DNA of 44,432 bases from an uncultured Bacteroidales bacterium (GCA_937915785.1 CALGGY010000031.1:1-44432); one strand, 5' to 3'. Positions 14,659 through 24,743 are shown, numbered from the stretch's first letter. Notes: a model not told the origin generated them from the letters alone. A program made the numbers and translations.

Positions 14659-17354
14659 TGGTTATGAAAAGATTTTTGCTATTGCTTTTTTTATTCGTTT
14701 TTGTTGTAAACGAAATTTGTTCGCAGATTACAAGAGATACTGCTTATGTAAGATTACAGACGGTGGTGCTTGATGGTAATTGGGAAGATAAAGAAATAGC
14801 ATCAAAAAGTGTAACAGTTCAGCCACAAGACACAATTCGTACTGTGGATTCATTTGTTGTAGCACCGCAATTTGAGAGTTGGTTGTTTTTTGTAGATGAA
14901 TCACCTGCAGCAAATTGGGGACATAAATGCAAATATGTTTTTATAAGTTGTTACACGGATGAATATTCAATAATAAATACGAATATGCCACCAAATATAA
15001 CTTATGGTTATGATCTTTTTAATAGAGTTGTTTTTCCAAATAATGAAGAGCGTGGCCAATTGTTAAATATACCAAGACAAAGAAATGTCGCTACAGCAAA
15101 TAATGAATATGCGGTAATAATAAGCGGTGGGGCCGATTCTTCTCTTAATTATTCTAGATATTGGAATGATTGCTCTGCTATTTATAAAGTTCTTGTCAAT
15201 TATTATGGATATGATAAAAACAAGATATTCGTGCTTATGGCTAACGGCCCGTCATCTTGTTATAATACAGACCATCTTTTACATCCTAATTACTCCATAT
15301 TTTCCAATGATTTAGACGGAGATGGAACAGATGATATAAATTATTCAGCAACATCAAGAAATGTAGGAATTGTCTTTGATTCACTATCGCATATCGTGAC
15401 TGATACTGATAATGTTTTTATCTTTGTAACAGATCATGGAGGTGAAGGCTCAATCCTAAGTATGTGGTATGGCAGGATGACTAAAGAACAATTTGCCACA
15501 GAAGTAAACAAACTTTCGAACGCAAAAACCATAAATATTTGTATGGAGCAGTGCTACAGCGGTGGTTACGTTTCTGCCTTGGCTGGAGAAAGACGTGTTA
15601 TAGCAACAGCGTGTGCTGCTGATGGAAATTCATGGCCACGCAATGACGGGTTTTACGATGAATTTTGTTATCATTGGATATCTGCTGTACTAGGAGCGAC
15701 TCTCAATGGTACGCCTGTGAATGCGGATTATAATAATGATGGGCATGTTTCTATGGACGAGGCCTTTTTCTATGCCAATACACATGACACACAAATAGAG
15801 ACGCCACAGTATTACTCAAACAGAGCATGTTTGGGAGAAATTCTAACATTAAACGGTGTTTCTAATGAGATATGCCTATATACCGACCTTCACATCCGCG
15901 ACTCTGTGTCCGATAATGGCACAATGCCATCCAATGTGGCTTTCAATTGGGATAGCCCGGATATTTGGCTGGAAGATTTGAGCGGCAACAGGGTTGAAAA
16001 TCCCACAGGCAATACATATTACAATGTGTGTGTGCGCATTCACAACCGCAGCGATTATCCTTCAACAGGGGATGAAAGGTTGTTCCTTAACTGGGCAAAA
16101 GCTGGCATAAACGACTATTGGTACGAAAACTGGACATCGTATAACCCTCTGCCGTGCAGCACACATCCGTACAAAGGTGGCGTTATTGGTAGTCCTAATG
16201 GTATGACAATTAGTTCGATACCTGCTAATAGTAGTAAAATTGAGAAAGTTCTTTGGTTAATGCCTATGGGAGAAGATTATGAAGATTGCCATTATTTTAC
16301 TGAGGATTCATGGCATTTCTGTCTGCTCGCCCGTGTGCACGATTACGATACAATTGCTCATGAAAACGAACAACAGACAGGTGTTTATTGGTTAGTTCGC
16401 GACCACAATAACGTGGCACAGAAAAACATTTATCTGAACAAAGGCGCAAGTCACAAATCCGTAATATCTATTAGCAATCCAACCGCCAATTCCACAACCC
16501 GTTTTCTGCGTTTGCTGAAACGACAGAACAATTTTGAAGAAAAAATCACGGGCTTTGCAGAAGTTTCGCTCACACTCGATGATGATTTGATTGCCTCGAT
16601 AAACTATGACTTGCTCACTGGCGCAAAATTTGTAAACGACAACACATTGCTGATTACAGACGATGACTTTGTATTGCCACTTCAACTCGCATCAGGGCAG
16701 TATTCTACTTTAAGCACCTCGGTAAATTTCCTTACCAACAAAACCCCTCAAAACGACACAACCCACTTCGACATTGTCGCATATACCGATGACGATTTTT
16801 CTGAAATTGCTGGCGGTCAAGGTTTTAAAAATGTTTATACAACGGGTCGTACTTTCCACGCCAATGCCGGCAACGACACAGCCGTATTGCTCAACACCAC
16901 TGCTACCATCCACGCCACACAGATAAACGAAGATGCCACCTATCGCTGGTACGACAAACAACGTAATTATAAACATGAGGGCTTAAATTATTCCATTGCT
17001 CCCTCTCAGACAAGCGAATACATACTCGAAGTTACCGCCCTTGACGACGGCTACCGCGATTTGGACACTGTGAAAGTAAACGTGGTGCCCGGATGCATAC
17101 GCTCTATAACTCCAAATCCCGTTGGGAGCAATTGGGTTGTTGTAAGCTGCGAGTATGCCGCCACGGTAACATCGGCTCAACTGCTTGTTTACAACACAGC
17201 TACAGCTACGCTTGTGGGCAACTACGATTTGAGCAATATGGAAAACGTTTCCAGTTTGGATGTTGAAGTAACCAATTATCCTGCTGGAAGTTACATGGTT
17301 GCACTTGCGTGCGACAACGCCGTTTGCCACAGCAAAACACTGATAAGACAATAA
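14658..17354 (+). CDS. secreted C13 (legumain-like) cysteine protease with T9SS sorting domain
   Basis: 898 residues. After a signal peptide (ending near NEICSQ) comes a caspase-fold domain of the C13 type. It opens with EYAVIISGGAD, has the catalytic His in FVTDHGGEGS (H260) and the catalytic Cys in ICMEQCYSGG (C299). Acidic loops DLDGDGTDD (219-226) and DYNNDGHVSMDEA (357-369) look like calcium sites. A long beta-rich middle region and an Ig-like module follow. The last 86 residues (813-898), starting near SITPNPVGSNW, form a type A T9SS sorting domain. The protein is thus probably exported across the outer membrane and anchored or released. The first 400 codons are A+T-rich and most of the rest is not, suggesting a mosaic gene. 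The partner lipoprotein gene overlaps its start. Confidence 0.88.
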   Translation: MVMKRFLLLLFLFVFVVNEICSQITRDTAYVRLQTVVLDGNWEDKEIASKSVTVQPQDTIRTVDSFVVAPQFESWLFFVDESPAANWGHKCKYVFISCYTDEYSIINTNMPPNITYGYDLFNRVVFPNNEERGQLLNIPRQRNVATANNEYAVIISGGADSSLNYSRYWNDCSAIYKVLVNYYGYDKNKIFVLMANGPSSCYNTDHLLHPNYSIFSNDLDGDGTDDINYSATSRNVGIVFDSLSHIVTDTDNVFIFVTDHGGEGSILSMWYGRMTKEQFATEVNKLSNAKTINICMEQCYSGGYVSALAGERRVIATACAADGNSWPRNDGFYDEFCYHWISAVLGATLNGTPVNADYNNDGHVSMDEAFFYANTHDTQIETPQYYSNRACLGEILTLNGVSNEICLYTDLHIRDSVSDNGTMPSNVAFNWDSPDIWLEDLSGNRVENPTGNTYYNVCVRIHNRSDYPSTGDERLFLNWAKAGINDYWYENWTSYNPLPCSTHPYKGGVIGSPNGMTISSIPANSSKIEKVLWLMPMGEDYEDCHYFTEDSWHFCLLARVHDYDTIAHENEQQTGVYWLVRDHNNVAQKNIYLNKGASHKSVISISNPTANSTTRFLRLLKRQNNFEEKITGFAEVSLTLDDDLIASINYDLLTGAKFVNDNTLLITDDDFVLPLQLASGQYSTLSTSVNFLTNKTPQNDTTHFDIVAYTDDDFSEIAGGQGFKNVYTTGRTFHANAGNDTAVLLNTTATIHATQINEDATYRWYDKQRNYKHEGLNYSIAPSQTSEYILEVTALDDGYRDLDTVKVNVVPGCIRSITPNPVGSNWVVVSCEYAATVTSAQLLVYNTATATLVGNYDLSNMENVSSLDVEVTNYPAGSYMVALACDNAVCHSKTLIRQ

Positions 17355-17548
17355 ATCTTATAAAAAACAACTGACATAAATTAAAATAACGTAAATGACT
17401 TCGAAATGTTTTACCAAACCGAAATGCCGACTGTTCCACATCTTATCCAAGAAAACAGCAAATGGCTGATTTTTTATACTTGGCTATTGTGAAGTGGAAT
17501 TTCGACATGTTGTGTAGAACATCCAATAAACATAAAAAATAAAAACCA

Positions 17549-18538
17549 ATGCTAAGCAGACACTTCCTTAGAGCAAAAGTACTTCAAACACTTTATTCGT
17601 GCAACGGCGGCGATAATATCGACATAGCCGTGGTTGAAACAAATTTTGACCATAACATCAACAGTTTCAACCGCTTGGGCGTGAGCATGATGTGCAGCCT
17701 CGTGCACATGCGCAATTTTGCCGCGGCCTTTATCGAAGAGGGTAAGCAGAAATTCATCCCCAAGGAGGAGGACAAAAACCCCAACATGCGTTTCGTGGAG
17801 AACGCTTTTGTGGCACAGCTGGCCAACAACGCCGATTTTCAGCGCCACTGCGCCGACTACAAAATTAGTTTCGCCGAGCAGGACAACGTTTTCCGCAAGC
17901 TATACAGCCAGATACGTGACACCGACAGGTACAAGGAGTATATGTCGGCCGCCGGAACCGACTACCTGACCGACAAAAAGTTTGCCATCGACGTGTTTAA
18001 GGTGCTGGCCAACGAGCCAACGCTGATAGACCTTTTCAACGACCAGTCCATCTTCTGGGAGTCGGACTACATGCAAACCGCGCAGCACGTGCTCACCATA
18101 CTGAAAAAAACTGAACCCACATGGGGCGCCGACGACCCGCTGCCGCTGATTTTCGACAAAAGCTCGCAAAAAGAGCTCGACGACGTGGAGTTTGCCCGCG
18201 AGCTGCTCAACCGCACGCTACTTTCGTGGGACGAGCATGTGGGGCTCATCACCAAAAACCTTAACGGCTGGGAGTACGACCGCGTGCCGGTTATAGACAT
18301 CATACTGATAAAAATGGCCATCACCGAGTTCATAAACTTCCCCTCTATTCCCGAGCCAGTAACCATCGACGAGTACATAGAGCTTTCCAAAGAATATAGC
18401 ACCGACCGCAGCAAGCTGTTTATCAACGGCATACTCGACCGCATACAGATAGAGCTCCGCGCCAAGGGCAAGATTCAAAAAAGCGGCCGCGGACTGTTTA
18501 ATCCCAATTTGGAAGACGAAGAACAACAAAACCAATAA
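17549..18538 (+). CDS. nusB: transcription antitermination factor NusB (long Bacteroidota form)
   Basis: 329 residues, more than twice the length of E. coli NusB. It starts MLSRHFLRAKVLQTLYS, the family's N-terminal helix. The RNA-binding and NusE-binding core is recognisable in the C-terminal third: ITKNLNGWEYDRVPVIDIILIKMAITE, then PVTIDEYIELSKEYSTDRSKLFINGILDRI. The middle region is the extension seen in Bacteroidota. It acts in rRNA antitermination. It heads the block nusB-DUF1573-yajC-ybbR-coaE. The 194 bases before it contain no recognisable promoter or terminator. Confidence 0.9.
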   Translation: MLSRHFLRAKVLQTLYSCNGGDNIDIAVVETNFDHNINSFNRLGVSMMCSLVHMRNFAAAFIEEGKQKFIPKEEDKNPNMRFVENAFVAQLANNADFQRHCADYKISFAEQDNVFRKLYSQIRDTDRYKEYMSAAGTDYLTDKKFAIDVFKVLANEPTLIDLFNDQSIFWESDYMQTAQHVLTILKKTEPTWGADDPLPLIFDKSSQKELDDVEFARELLNRTLLSWDEHVGLITKNLNGWEYDRVPVIDIILIKMAITEFINFPSIPEPVTIDEYIELSKEYSTDRSKLFINGILDRIQIELRAKGKIQKSGRGLFNPNLEDEEQQNQ

Positions 18539-18541
18539 GTT

Positions 18542-19000
18542 ATGAAAAAACGAGCATCATTATTGCTATTTGCCATCTGTGCCGCGGCGCTAATTGCCGT
18601 GGGATGCGGCGGCAATGGTGGCGGCGACATCGACACCAGCGTGATAAACAACCCTAACACCGCTTCCGGTGTGGATAAGGACGCCAAGCTTCCTGTGATA
18701 AAATTTGAAAAAGAACAGCACGACTTCGGCCGCATCTCAAGAGGCGAAATGGTGAGCTACAGTTTCAAATTCACCAACACCGGCAACGCCGACCTCATTG
18801 TGAAGGAGTGCACTGCCACCTGCGGATGCACCGTGGCCGACTACCCAAAAAACAGCCTGAAACCCGGCGAAAAGGGGTTTATAACCGTGTCGTTCAACTC
18901 GGCAGGCAAACGCGGCCAGCAAATACAGACCGTAACCGTGGGCACCAACGCACAGCCATCGCGTTACGTGCTTAGAATTTTGGCACAAGTGGAAAATTGA
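18542..19000 (+). CDS. DUF1573 lipoprotein
   Basis: 152 residues with a lipobox AVGC, a short glycine-rich linker, and one DUF1573 domain. The motifs are HDFGRISRGE, FTNTGNADLIV, ATCGCTV and PGEKGFITVSFNSAGKRG. It differs from the protein at 171-557 in being lipid-anchored. It starts 3 bases after nusB and precedes yajC, an arrangement common in Bacteroidales (general knowledge). Function unknown. Confidence 0.88.
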   Translation: MKKRASLLLFAICAAALIAVGCGGNGGGDIDTSVINNPNTASGVDKDAKLPVIKFEKEQHDFGRISRGEMVSYSFKFTNTGNADLIVKECTATCGCTVADYPKNSLKPGEKGFITVSFNSAGKRGQQIQTVTVGTNAQPSRYVLRILAQVEN

Positions 19001-19038
19001 ACTACACAGATTTATTAATTATAAAAAAACTAATTACA

Positions 19039-19377
19039 ATGGAATTTTTAAGCATTTTTTTGCAACAAGCAGCACCTGCGGCACAAAACCCAGGTAGCGC
19101 AACATCGTTTTGGATTATGATGATAGCTTTTATAGCCATCTTCTACCTTTTTTTGATACGTCCGCAGCAGAAACGTCAGAAAAAAGAACGTGAGTTCCGC
19201 GAAAGCCTCAAAAAAGGCGACCGAGTGATTACCAGCGGCGGCATACATGGCAAAGTGCATGAAATAACCGACAACACCATCGTTGTGGAAATCGCCAACC
19301 AAGTGTACATCACCGTGGAAAAAGCTTTCATACAGCCCTACGTGGAACCCCAGTACAAGGACGTTGCTCGCAAATAA
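19039..19377 (+). CDS. yajC: preprotein translocase subunit YajC
   Basis: 112 residues from the ATG at 19039; an open frame to 18997 overlaps the DUF1573 gene. One TM helix (about 23-43) is followed by the family signature YLFLIRPQQKRQKK, then a small beta domain with KGDRVITSGGIHGKV. YajC is an accessory of SecDF at the translocon. Confidence 0.93.
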   Translation: MEFLSIFLQQAAPAAQNPGSATSFWIMMIAFIAIFYLFLIRPQQKRQKKEREFRESLKKGDRVITSGGIHGKVHEITDNTIVVEIANQVYITVEKAFIQPYVEPQYKDVARK

Positions 19378-19432
19378 GGGCCAAAAGCATGTTTAAACGT
19401 AGTATTGTGTTGTAAATCAAGTTGTTGGCACT

Positions 19433-20401
19433 ATGACACAGAAAACCAAGCGGACGTTAGTGGATTTTTTCAGCAATCACAACATGCGAGTGTTTCTGGT
19501 TTGCCTGCTTATCACTGCTGTGGTGTGGGTGCTGATGTCGCTTTCCGAAACAAAATCAATGCGCTATTCCCATCCGCTCAAATTTTCGGGATACGACCGC
19601 AACCGATACGCCATCCAGGCCGACACTGCCATCACTCTGGAGATAACCGGCACAGGTTTTGAACTGCTCAAGACCTTGGCGTGGAAAACTCCTCCGCCAA
19701 TAACTGTCGACCTCACCGGCCGCAAATACCATCTGCGCAACAGCCTGGCCACCGCCGACTTGGAAAAATCGGTGCTGGCACAGCTGAACCTCTACGACAA
19801 CCAAAAAATACGCTTCATGGAAGACTCCATAGTGTTTTTTTTGAACAAAAGGGCTTCCAAAACTGTGGCGGTCGACTTGTCCAATCTCGATTTCGAGTTT
19901 GCCCCGCAATATGGCATATACGGAGCGTTTGTGGTAACTCCCGACTCCATAACGCTTTACGGCGACAGCACCTCGCTCAGCCAAATGGGCAGGATTGGTG
20001 TGGAAAAGGTGCGCTTGCGCAATATCGACGCCGACAGCACCTACTCCATACCGCTGCAGCCCGTCTGGAAAAACTACAGCGATTTGTATGCCAGTGCCAA
20101 ATGCGTAAAAGTGCACATACCCGTGCAGCGTTTCACCGAGGCCACCTACACTGTGCCCATCGCTTTTGCTCATCGCGACACCACGGTGCATGCCAAAGTA
20201 TATCCGCCCAATGTGGAAGTAACATGCAAAGTGGCACTTAAGGACTACAAGCGTATCACGGCCTCCGATTTCGAAGCGGTGGTATCCTGTCAAAGCCTTC
20301 ACCAGCAGGACACCCTGCCAGTGGAGGTTTCGCGGTTCCCACAACATGCCCGCATCTCAAAAATCAATCCCGAACATGTGCAGTATGTTGTTATCAAATA
20401 A
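19433..20401 (+). CDS. YbbR-like (CdaR-type) domain protein
   Basis: 322 residues. It is a single-pass membrane protein (TM at about 19-38, VFLVCLLITAVVWVLMSL) with a large periplasmic part built of repeated YbbR beta domains. One example is FAPQYGIYGAFVVTPDSITLYGDSTSL followed by KVRLRNIDAD. In Firmicutes such proteins regulate the diadenylate cyclase CdaA. Here there is no cyclase gene next door, so the role is open. Its 3' end overlaps the coaE start by 17 bases. Confidence 0.8.
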   Translation: MTQKTKRTLVDFFSNHNMRVFLVCLLITAVVWVLMSLSETKSMRYSHPLKFSGYDRNRYAIQADTAITLEITGTGFELLKTLAWKTPPPITVDLTGRKYHLRNSLATADLEKSVLAQLNLYDNQKIRFMEDSIVFFLNKRASKTVAVDLSNLDFEFAPQYGIYGAFVVTPDSITLYGDSTSLSQMGRIGVEKVRLRNIDADSTYSIPLQPVWKNYSDLYASAKCVKVHIPVQRFTEATYTVPIAFAHRDTTVHAKVYPPNVEVTCKVALKDYKRITASDFEAVVSCQSLHQQDTLPVEVSRFPQHARISKINPEHVQYVVIK

Positions 20402-21002
20402 ACCGCTTATTGTGGCAATAACGGGTGGCATGGGCAGCGGAAAAACCACTGTGCTGCAGAGTTTCGAGGCTCTTGGCATACCCTGTTTTTGCGCCGATGC
20501 CGAGGCGGCGCGGCTCTACAGCGACCACGCTTTCTGCGAAAAGCTCCGCAAAGCCTTCGGAAACAGCGTGTTCGACAGCAACGGTGCGGTGGACAAAAAG
20601 GCTGTGGCCAAATTGGTGTTCAGCGACAAACGTAAGTTGCGGGAACTCAATGCTATGGTACATCCGCAGGTGATGCGGATGTTTCGGGATTGGGTACTGC
20701 GGCAAGCCAATGCGCCCTACGTGCTTTTCGAAAGCGCTATAGTTTTCGAAAGCGGCCTGCAACAGCATTTCGACAAGGTGATATGCGTAACAGCCCCCCT
20801 CGACCTCAGGATACGACGGGTGGTGAAACGCGACCACACCACCCCCGAACTTGTCCGCCAACGTATCGCCAATCAATTGGACGACGAGTGGAAAATAGCC
20901 CGTTCCGACTACGTGGTGCGTAACCAATACGGTCCCAAACGCCGCCTGCAGTCGGTGAAAATCATACACAGCAAAATATTGAAATATCTGCAAAAGCAAT
21001 GA
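20385..21002 (+). CDS. coaE: dephospho-CoA kinase
   Basis: 205 residues from the ATG at 20385, inside the 3' end of the ybbR gene; upstream ATGs at 20346 and 20376 would lengthen the overlap. It phosphorylates the 3'-hydroxyl of dephospho-CoA, the last step of CoA synthesis. The P-loop GGMGSGKT is at 14-21. The lid and base-binding parts are seen in VHPQVMRMFRDW and in FESAIVFESGL, with RVVKRDHTT following. Its stop overlaps the next start (ATGA at 20999-21002). Confidence 0.93.
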   Translation: MLLSNKPLIVAITGGMGSGKTTVLQSFEALGIPCFCADAEAARLYSDHAFCEKLRKAFGNSVFDSNGAVDKKAVAKLVFSDKRKLRELNAMVHPQVMRMFRDWVLRQANAPYVLFESAIVFESGLQQHFDKVICVTAPLDLRIRRVVKRDHTTPELVRQRIANQLDDEWKIARSDYVVRNQYGPKRRLQSVKIIHSKILKYLQKQ

Positions 21003-23947
21003 AAAAGACTGCTGCCATATTATTTGCCGTAGCCATGCTTGCCGCAGCCAAGCTTGTGTCGGCCCAAAACGCCAAATCCACAACACCGTGCGACAAATGG
21101 GTGAACACCACCATGAGCAAACTTACGCTGGAAGAAAAAATTGCCCAGCTTATTGTGGTGCGTGTGCCAACCAAAACCGCCACCCCCAAGGCCAAGAAGG
21201 CTTTTCGCGAGAGTCTGGTGAAATACAAAGTGGGCGGGGTGTGTTTCTTTGCCGGCAAATGCAACGAGCAGCTTGCGCAAACAAAAGAATACCAGCAGCT
21301 TGCGCAAACCCCGCTTTTGGTGTGCATCGATGCCGAGTGGGGGCTGGGCATGCGGCTCACCGACGCCTACTCGTTTCCCCGCCAGATGATGATGGGCGCC
21401 ATCAGCAACGACACCCTCATATATCAGATGGCCGAAGCCATAGCCGTGCAGTGCAAAAAAATGGGCATCCATGTGAATTTCGCCCCCTGTGTCGATGTCA
21501 ATTCAAACCCCAACAATCCGGTGATAGGTGCCCGCTCGTTTGGCGAAAACCCGGAGCTGGTGGCCAGAAAAAGCTTGCAATATGTGCTCGGTTTGCAGAA
21601 AAACGGATTAATTGCCGTGGCAAAACATTTTCCCGGACACGGCGATACCGATGTGGACAGCCATCTGGACCTCCCAGTGGTGAAACAATCGAAAAAGGAA
21701 CTCGCACAATACCACCTGCTGCCTTACAAAACCATGATAAACAGCGGTGTGAAGGGCATTATGGTGGCACATCTGCAGGTGAATGCATACGACAGTCAAA
21801 AGAATATGCCGTCGTCGCTTTCGAGAGCCATTGTGGAGATGCTTCTGCGCAACGAGCTAAATTACAGAGGTTTGGTGTTTAGCGATGGCTTGGATATGAA
21901 AGCCGTTACCAAAAACTACAAAAATGGTGACGCCGAACTCACCGCTTTGCGTGCCGGCATCGACGTGCTGCTGCTCCCCGACGATGTGGCGAAAACAGTG
22001 GACAAAATAAAAACTGCCGCCGAAAACAACTCCGTTTTGCAGGAACTAATCGATAAAAAATGTCGTAAAGTGTTGCGTACCAAATATATGTGCGGAGCCG
22101 CCAACGCCAAAACAGCAAAACTGAGCACCCCCGACAAAGCCGATTGGCAACGTTGCGAAGAGATAACAGGACAGATTGCAAAAGAGGCTGTTACGTTGCT
22201 TACCAACAGGCATCATCTTGTTCCCATAAAAAAACTTGCCGACAAACGTATTGTTACGATAAACATTGGATGTGCCGAAGGTACCAAATCCAACACTTTC
22301 ACCGATGCAATCGACCGTTTTGCCTTGTGCGACCATTATTTTCTCAGTTCCAAGTCGCTGAACGACACCACCACGCTATCTTCGCTGATAGGTACCCCCG
22401 ACGTGGCCATTGTAACAGTTTATGCCAACGCCAACCTCACCGCTGCCAAAAACTACGGCATCGGCATCGAGGCGGTGAAACTGATAGACTCCGTGCAAAA
22501 AGTTGCCGACGAGGTGATTGTCAATATTTTGGGTTCGCCATACGGCTTGTATAACCTTAAAATAGCCCATCATCCCGATGCTTTGCTTGTTGGTTATCAG
22601 AATGTCAGCGCTACCCAAGTGGCCACTGCCGAAGCTATTTTCGGCGCATTGCCCATAAAAGGCACACTCCCCGTTACTGCCGGTGATTACAAGCAGGGCA
22701 CACAAATCACAACCGAAAAAGTGCGTATGACGGAAAGGCCGCTCTCGCAAACGCCCTACAATAACGTGCATTTCCGCAGGGTGGACTCACTGGCCCTCGA
22801 CGGGATAAAGCAAAAGGCCTACCCGGGTTGCCAAGTGCTTGTGGCCAAGGACGGCAACATCATTTTCAACAAATCGTACGGCAATCTTACCTACGCCGCA
22901 AATTCGCCCAAGGTTACCAACACCACCATGTACGACCTTGCGTCGCTTACCAAAGTGATGGCCACCACCGTTGCCATGATGAAACTTGTGGACGCCGGCA
23001 AAGTGAAACTCACCGACCGTCTCTCGCGTTACCTGCCTTACCTCAAAAATACCGACAAGGAGGACATCACCATACTCGAAGCTATGAGCCATTGTGCTGG
23101 ACTTCAGGCTTTTATACCGTTCTGGAAAGATGCAGTTACCAAAAACGGCCTCGATTCCACCATTTTTGAACGCAATCCTGAAACTCCAAGCGATTTCTAC
23201 CCCTTTGTTGATGACATTTACGTTTGTAAAAAGTATCGCGACGAGGTGTTGCACAAAATTGCCGACAGCAAACTCCTTGCCGAAAAGAAATACGTGTACA
23301 GCGACTTTGGATTCATACTCCTTGCCGACCTTGTGGAACGCGTTAGCGGACAGTCGCTCGACATATTCATGCACCAGCATTTCTACCAGCCACTGGGCAT
23401 GAGCCGAACCGCTTTCAACCCGCTTACGCACGGTTTTGTCAAGGCCAGCATAGCCCCCACCGAAAACGACACCCGTTTCCGCAACACCCAGCTGCAGGGC
23501 ACCGTGCACGACGAAAACGCAGCCCTGATGGGCGGTGTGTCGGGACATGCCGGACTGTTCTCCACCGCCACCGACCTTGCAAAACTATGCCAGATGCTAC
23601 TGAACAACGGCACCTACGCTGAGCAGGAGTACATCGACGAAAAGGTGGTGCGCAATTTCAACCACCGACATTTTCTTAAGCAGAACAACCGCCGCGGGCT
23701 GGGATTCGACAAACCGCTGATAACCAGCAAATCGAGCCACTGCGCTCCCGAAGCCTCGCAGAAAAGTTATGGTCATTCGGGATTTACTGGCACTTTTGTG
23801 TGGATCGACCCCCAGTACAACATCATCTACATTTTCCTCTCCAACCGCGTTTACCCCGACGCCAGTTCCAACAAATTGGCAAAACTGAACATACGCACCA
23901 ACATACAAACCGAAATATATAAAGCAATAACAGCCGCAAAAAAATAA
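20999..23947 (+). CDS. GH3 beta-N-acetylglucosaminidase fused to a serine beta-lactamase-like hydrolase
   Basis: 982 residues with a signal peptide (cleavage near VSAQ). The N-terminal half is a glycoside hydrolase family 3 domain of the NagZ type. It carries the loop KHFPGHGDTDVDSH (209-222, catalytic His 214) and VFSDGLDM with the presumed nucleophile D296. A GH3 C-terminal-like region follows. The last 390 residues are a class C beta-lactamase/AmpH-type domain with SLTK (S649, K652), YSD (Y767) and HSG (H926). The pairing suggests periplasmic trimming of peptidoglycan sugar and peptide parts by one polypeptide. Similar fusions occur in Bacteroidota. It is translationally coupled to coaE. 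Confidence 0.92.
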   Translation: MKKTAAILFAVAMLAAAKLVSAQNAKSTTPCDKWVNTTMSKLTLEEKIAQLIVVRVPTKTATPKAKKAFRESLVKYKVGGVCFFAGKCNEQLAQTKEYQQLAQTPLLVCIDAEWGLGMRLTDAYSFPRQMMMGAISNDTLIYQMAEAIAVQCKKMGIHVNFAPCVDVNSNPNNPVIGARSFGENPELVARKSLQYVLGLQKNGLIAVAKHFPGHGDTDVDSHLDLPVVKQSKKELAQYHLLPYKTMINSGVKGIMVAHLQVNAYDSQKNMPSSLSRAIVEMLLRNELNYRGLVFSDGLDMKAVTKNYKNGDAELTALRAGIDVLLLPDDVAKTVDKIKTAAENNSVLQELIDKKCRKVLRTKYMCGAANAKTAKLSTPDKADWQRCEEITGQIAKEAVTLLTNRHHLVPIKKLADKRIVTINIGCAEGTKSNTFTDAIDRFALCDHYFLSSKSLNDTTTLSSLIGTPDVAIVTVYANANLTAAKNYGIGIEAVKLIDSVQKVADEVIVNILGSPYGLYNLKIAHHPDALLVGYQNVSATQVATAEAIFGALPIKGTLPVTAGDYKQGTQITTEKVRMTERPLSQTPYNNVHFRRVDSLALDGIKQKAYPGCQVLVAKDGNIIFNKSYGNLTYAANSPKVTNTTMYDLASLTKVMATTVAMMKLVDAGKVKLTDRLSRYLPYLKNTDKEDITILEAMSHCAGLQAFIPFWKDAVTKNGLDSTIFERNPETPSDFYPFVDDIYVCKKYRDEVLHKIADSKLLAEKKYVYSDFGFILLADLVERVSGQSLDIFMHQHFYQPLGMSRTAFNPLTHGFVKASIAPTENDTRFRNTQLQGTVHDENAALMGGVSGHAGLFSTATDLAKLCQMLLNNGTYAEQEYIDEKVVRNFNHRHFLKQNNRRGLGFDKPLITSKSSHCAPEASQKSYGHSGFTGTFVWIDPQYNIIYIFLSNRVYPDASSNKLAKLNIRTNIQTEIYKAITAAKK

Positions 23948-23951
23948 AATT

Positions 23952-24743
23952 ATGGGAGCATTGAAATGGATAGGCGCCGGCCTTGGATGGGCTTTTGGCG
24001 GACCAATAGGAGCACTGATAGGACTGGGCATTGGCTCGGTGGTGGAAGCCCTTGCCTCGTCGGGCGACGAGAAACCGAAGGCCAAAATCGGCGGAGGCAG
24101 TGCCAAACGCGGCAGCGGCACAACAGCCAACGACATCACGGTGTCGCTCCTTGTGCTCACCGCCGCCATCATGAAAGCCGACGGCAAAGTCCTGAAATCG
24201 GAGCTGAACTATGTCAAATCGTTTCTGGTGGGCACTTTCGGCGAAAAAAAAGCCGCCGACCTGCTCACCATACTGCGCGATATTTTGCAAAAGGACATCG
24301 ATCTTAACGGCGTTTGCCGCCAAATTTACACCCACACCAACATCGACACGCGGGTAAACATACTCGACATGCTCTACGGCGTGGCTGCCGCCGACGGGCA
24401 ATACCACCCGGCCGAAGGCGCCGTACTTGCCCGCATAGCACGACTGCTGCATATCCCAAGCTACTACGTGAGTTCCATATACAACAGGCATTTTGGCGAC
24501 TACAGCTACGGCTCGTCCGGTAGCAGCTCCTCATATTCCGGCAAAGACCCCTACTCCGTGCTGGGCATCGACTCCAGCGCCACCGACGACGAGGTGAAAA
24601 AAGCCTACCGCCGGCTGGCAATGAAATACCACCCCGACCGCGTGGAAAATATGGGCGAAGAGGTAAAGAAAAACGCCGAAAAACAATTCCGCGAGATAAA
24701 CGAAGCCTACGAAACCATAAAAAAATCCCGTAATATGGCCTGA
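23952..24743 (+). CDS. TerB-like plus J-domain protein (DjlA-type)
   Basis: 263 residues: a glycine-rich hydrophobic N-terminus (GAGLGWAFGGPIGALIGLGIG, probably membrane-inserted), a TerB-like helical domain (ITVSLLVLTAAIMKADGKV, then DMLYGVAAADGQYHPAE), a Ser/Gly/Tyr linker, and a C-terminal J domain. The J domain has DPYSVLGIDSSATDDEVKKAYR and the HPD tripeptide in KYHPDRV. It would stimulate DnaK ATPase at the membrane. It starts 5 bases after the GH3-lactamase gene. Confidence 0.9.
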   Translation: MGALKWIGAGLGWAFGGPIGALIGLGIGSVVEALASSGDEKPKAKIGGGSAKRGSGTTANDITVSLLVLTAAIMKADGKVLKSELNYVKSFLVGTFGEKKAADLLTILRDILQKDIDLNGVCRQIYTHTNIDTRVNILDMLYGVAAADGQYHPAEGAVLARIARLLHIPSYYVSSIYNRHFGDYSYGSSGSSSSYSGKDPYSVLGIDSSATDDEVKKAYRRLAMKYHPDRVENMGEEVKKNAEKQFREINEAYETIKKSRNMA

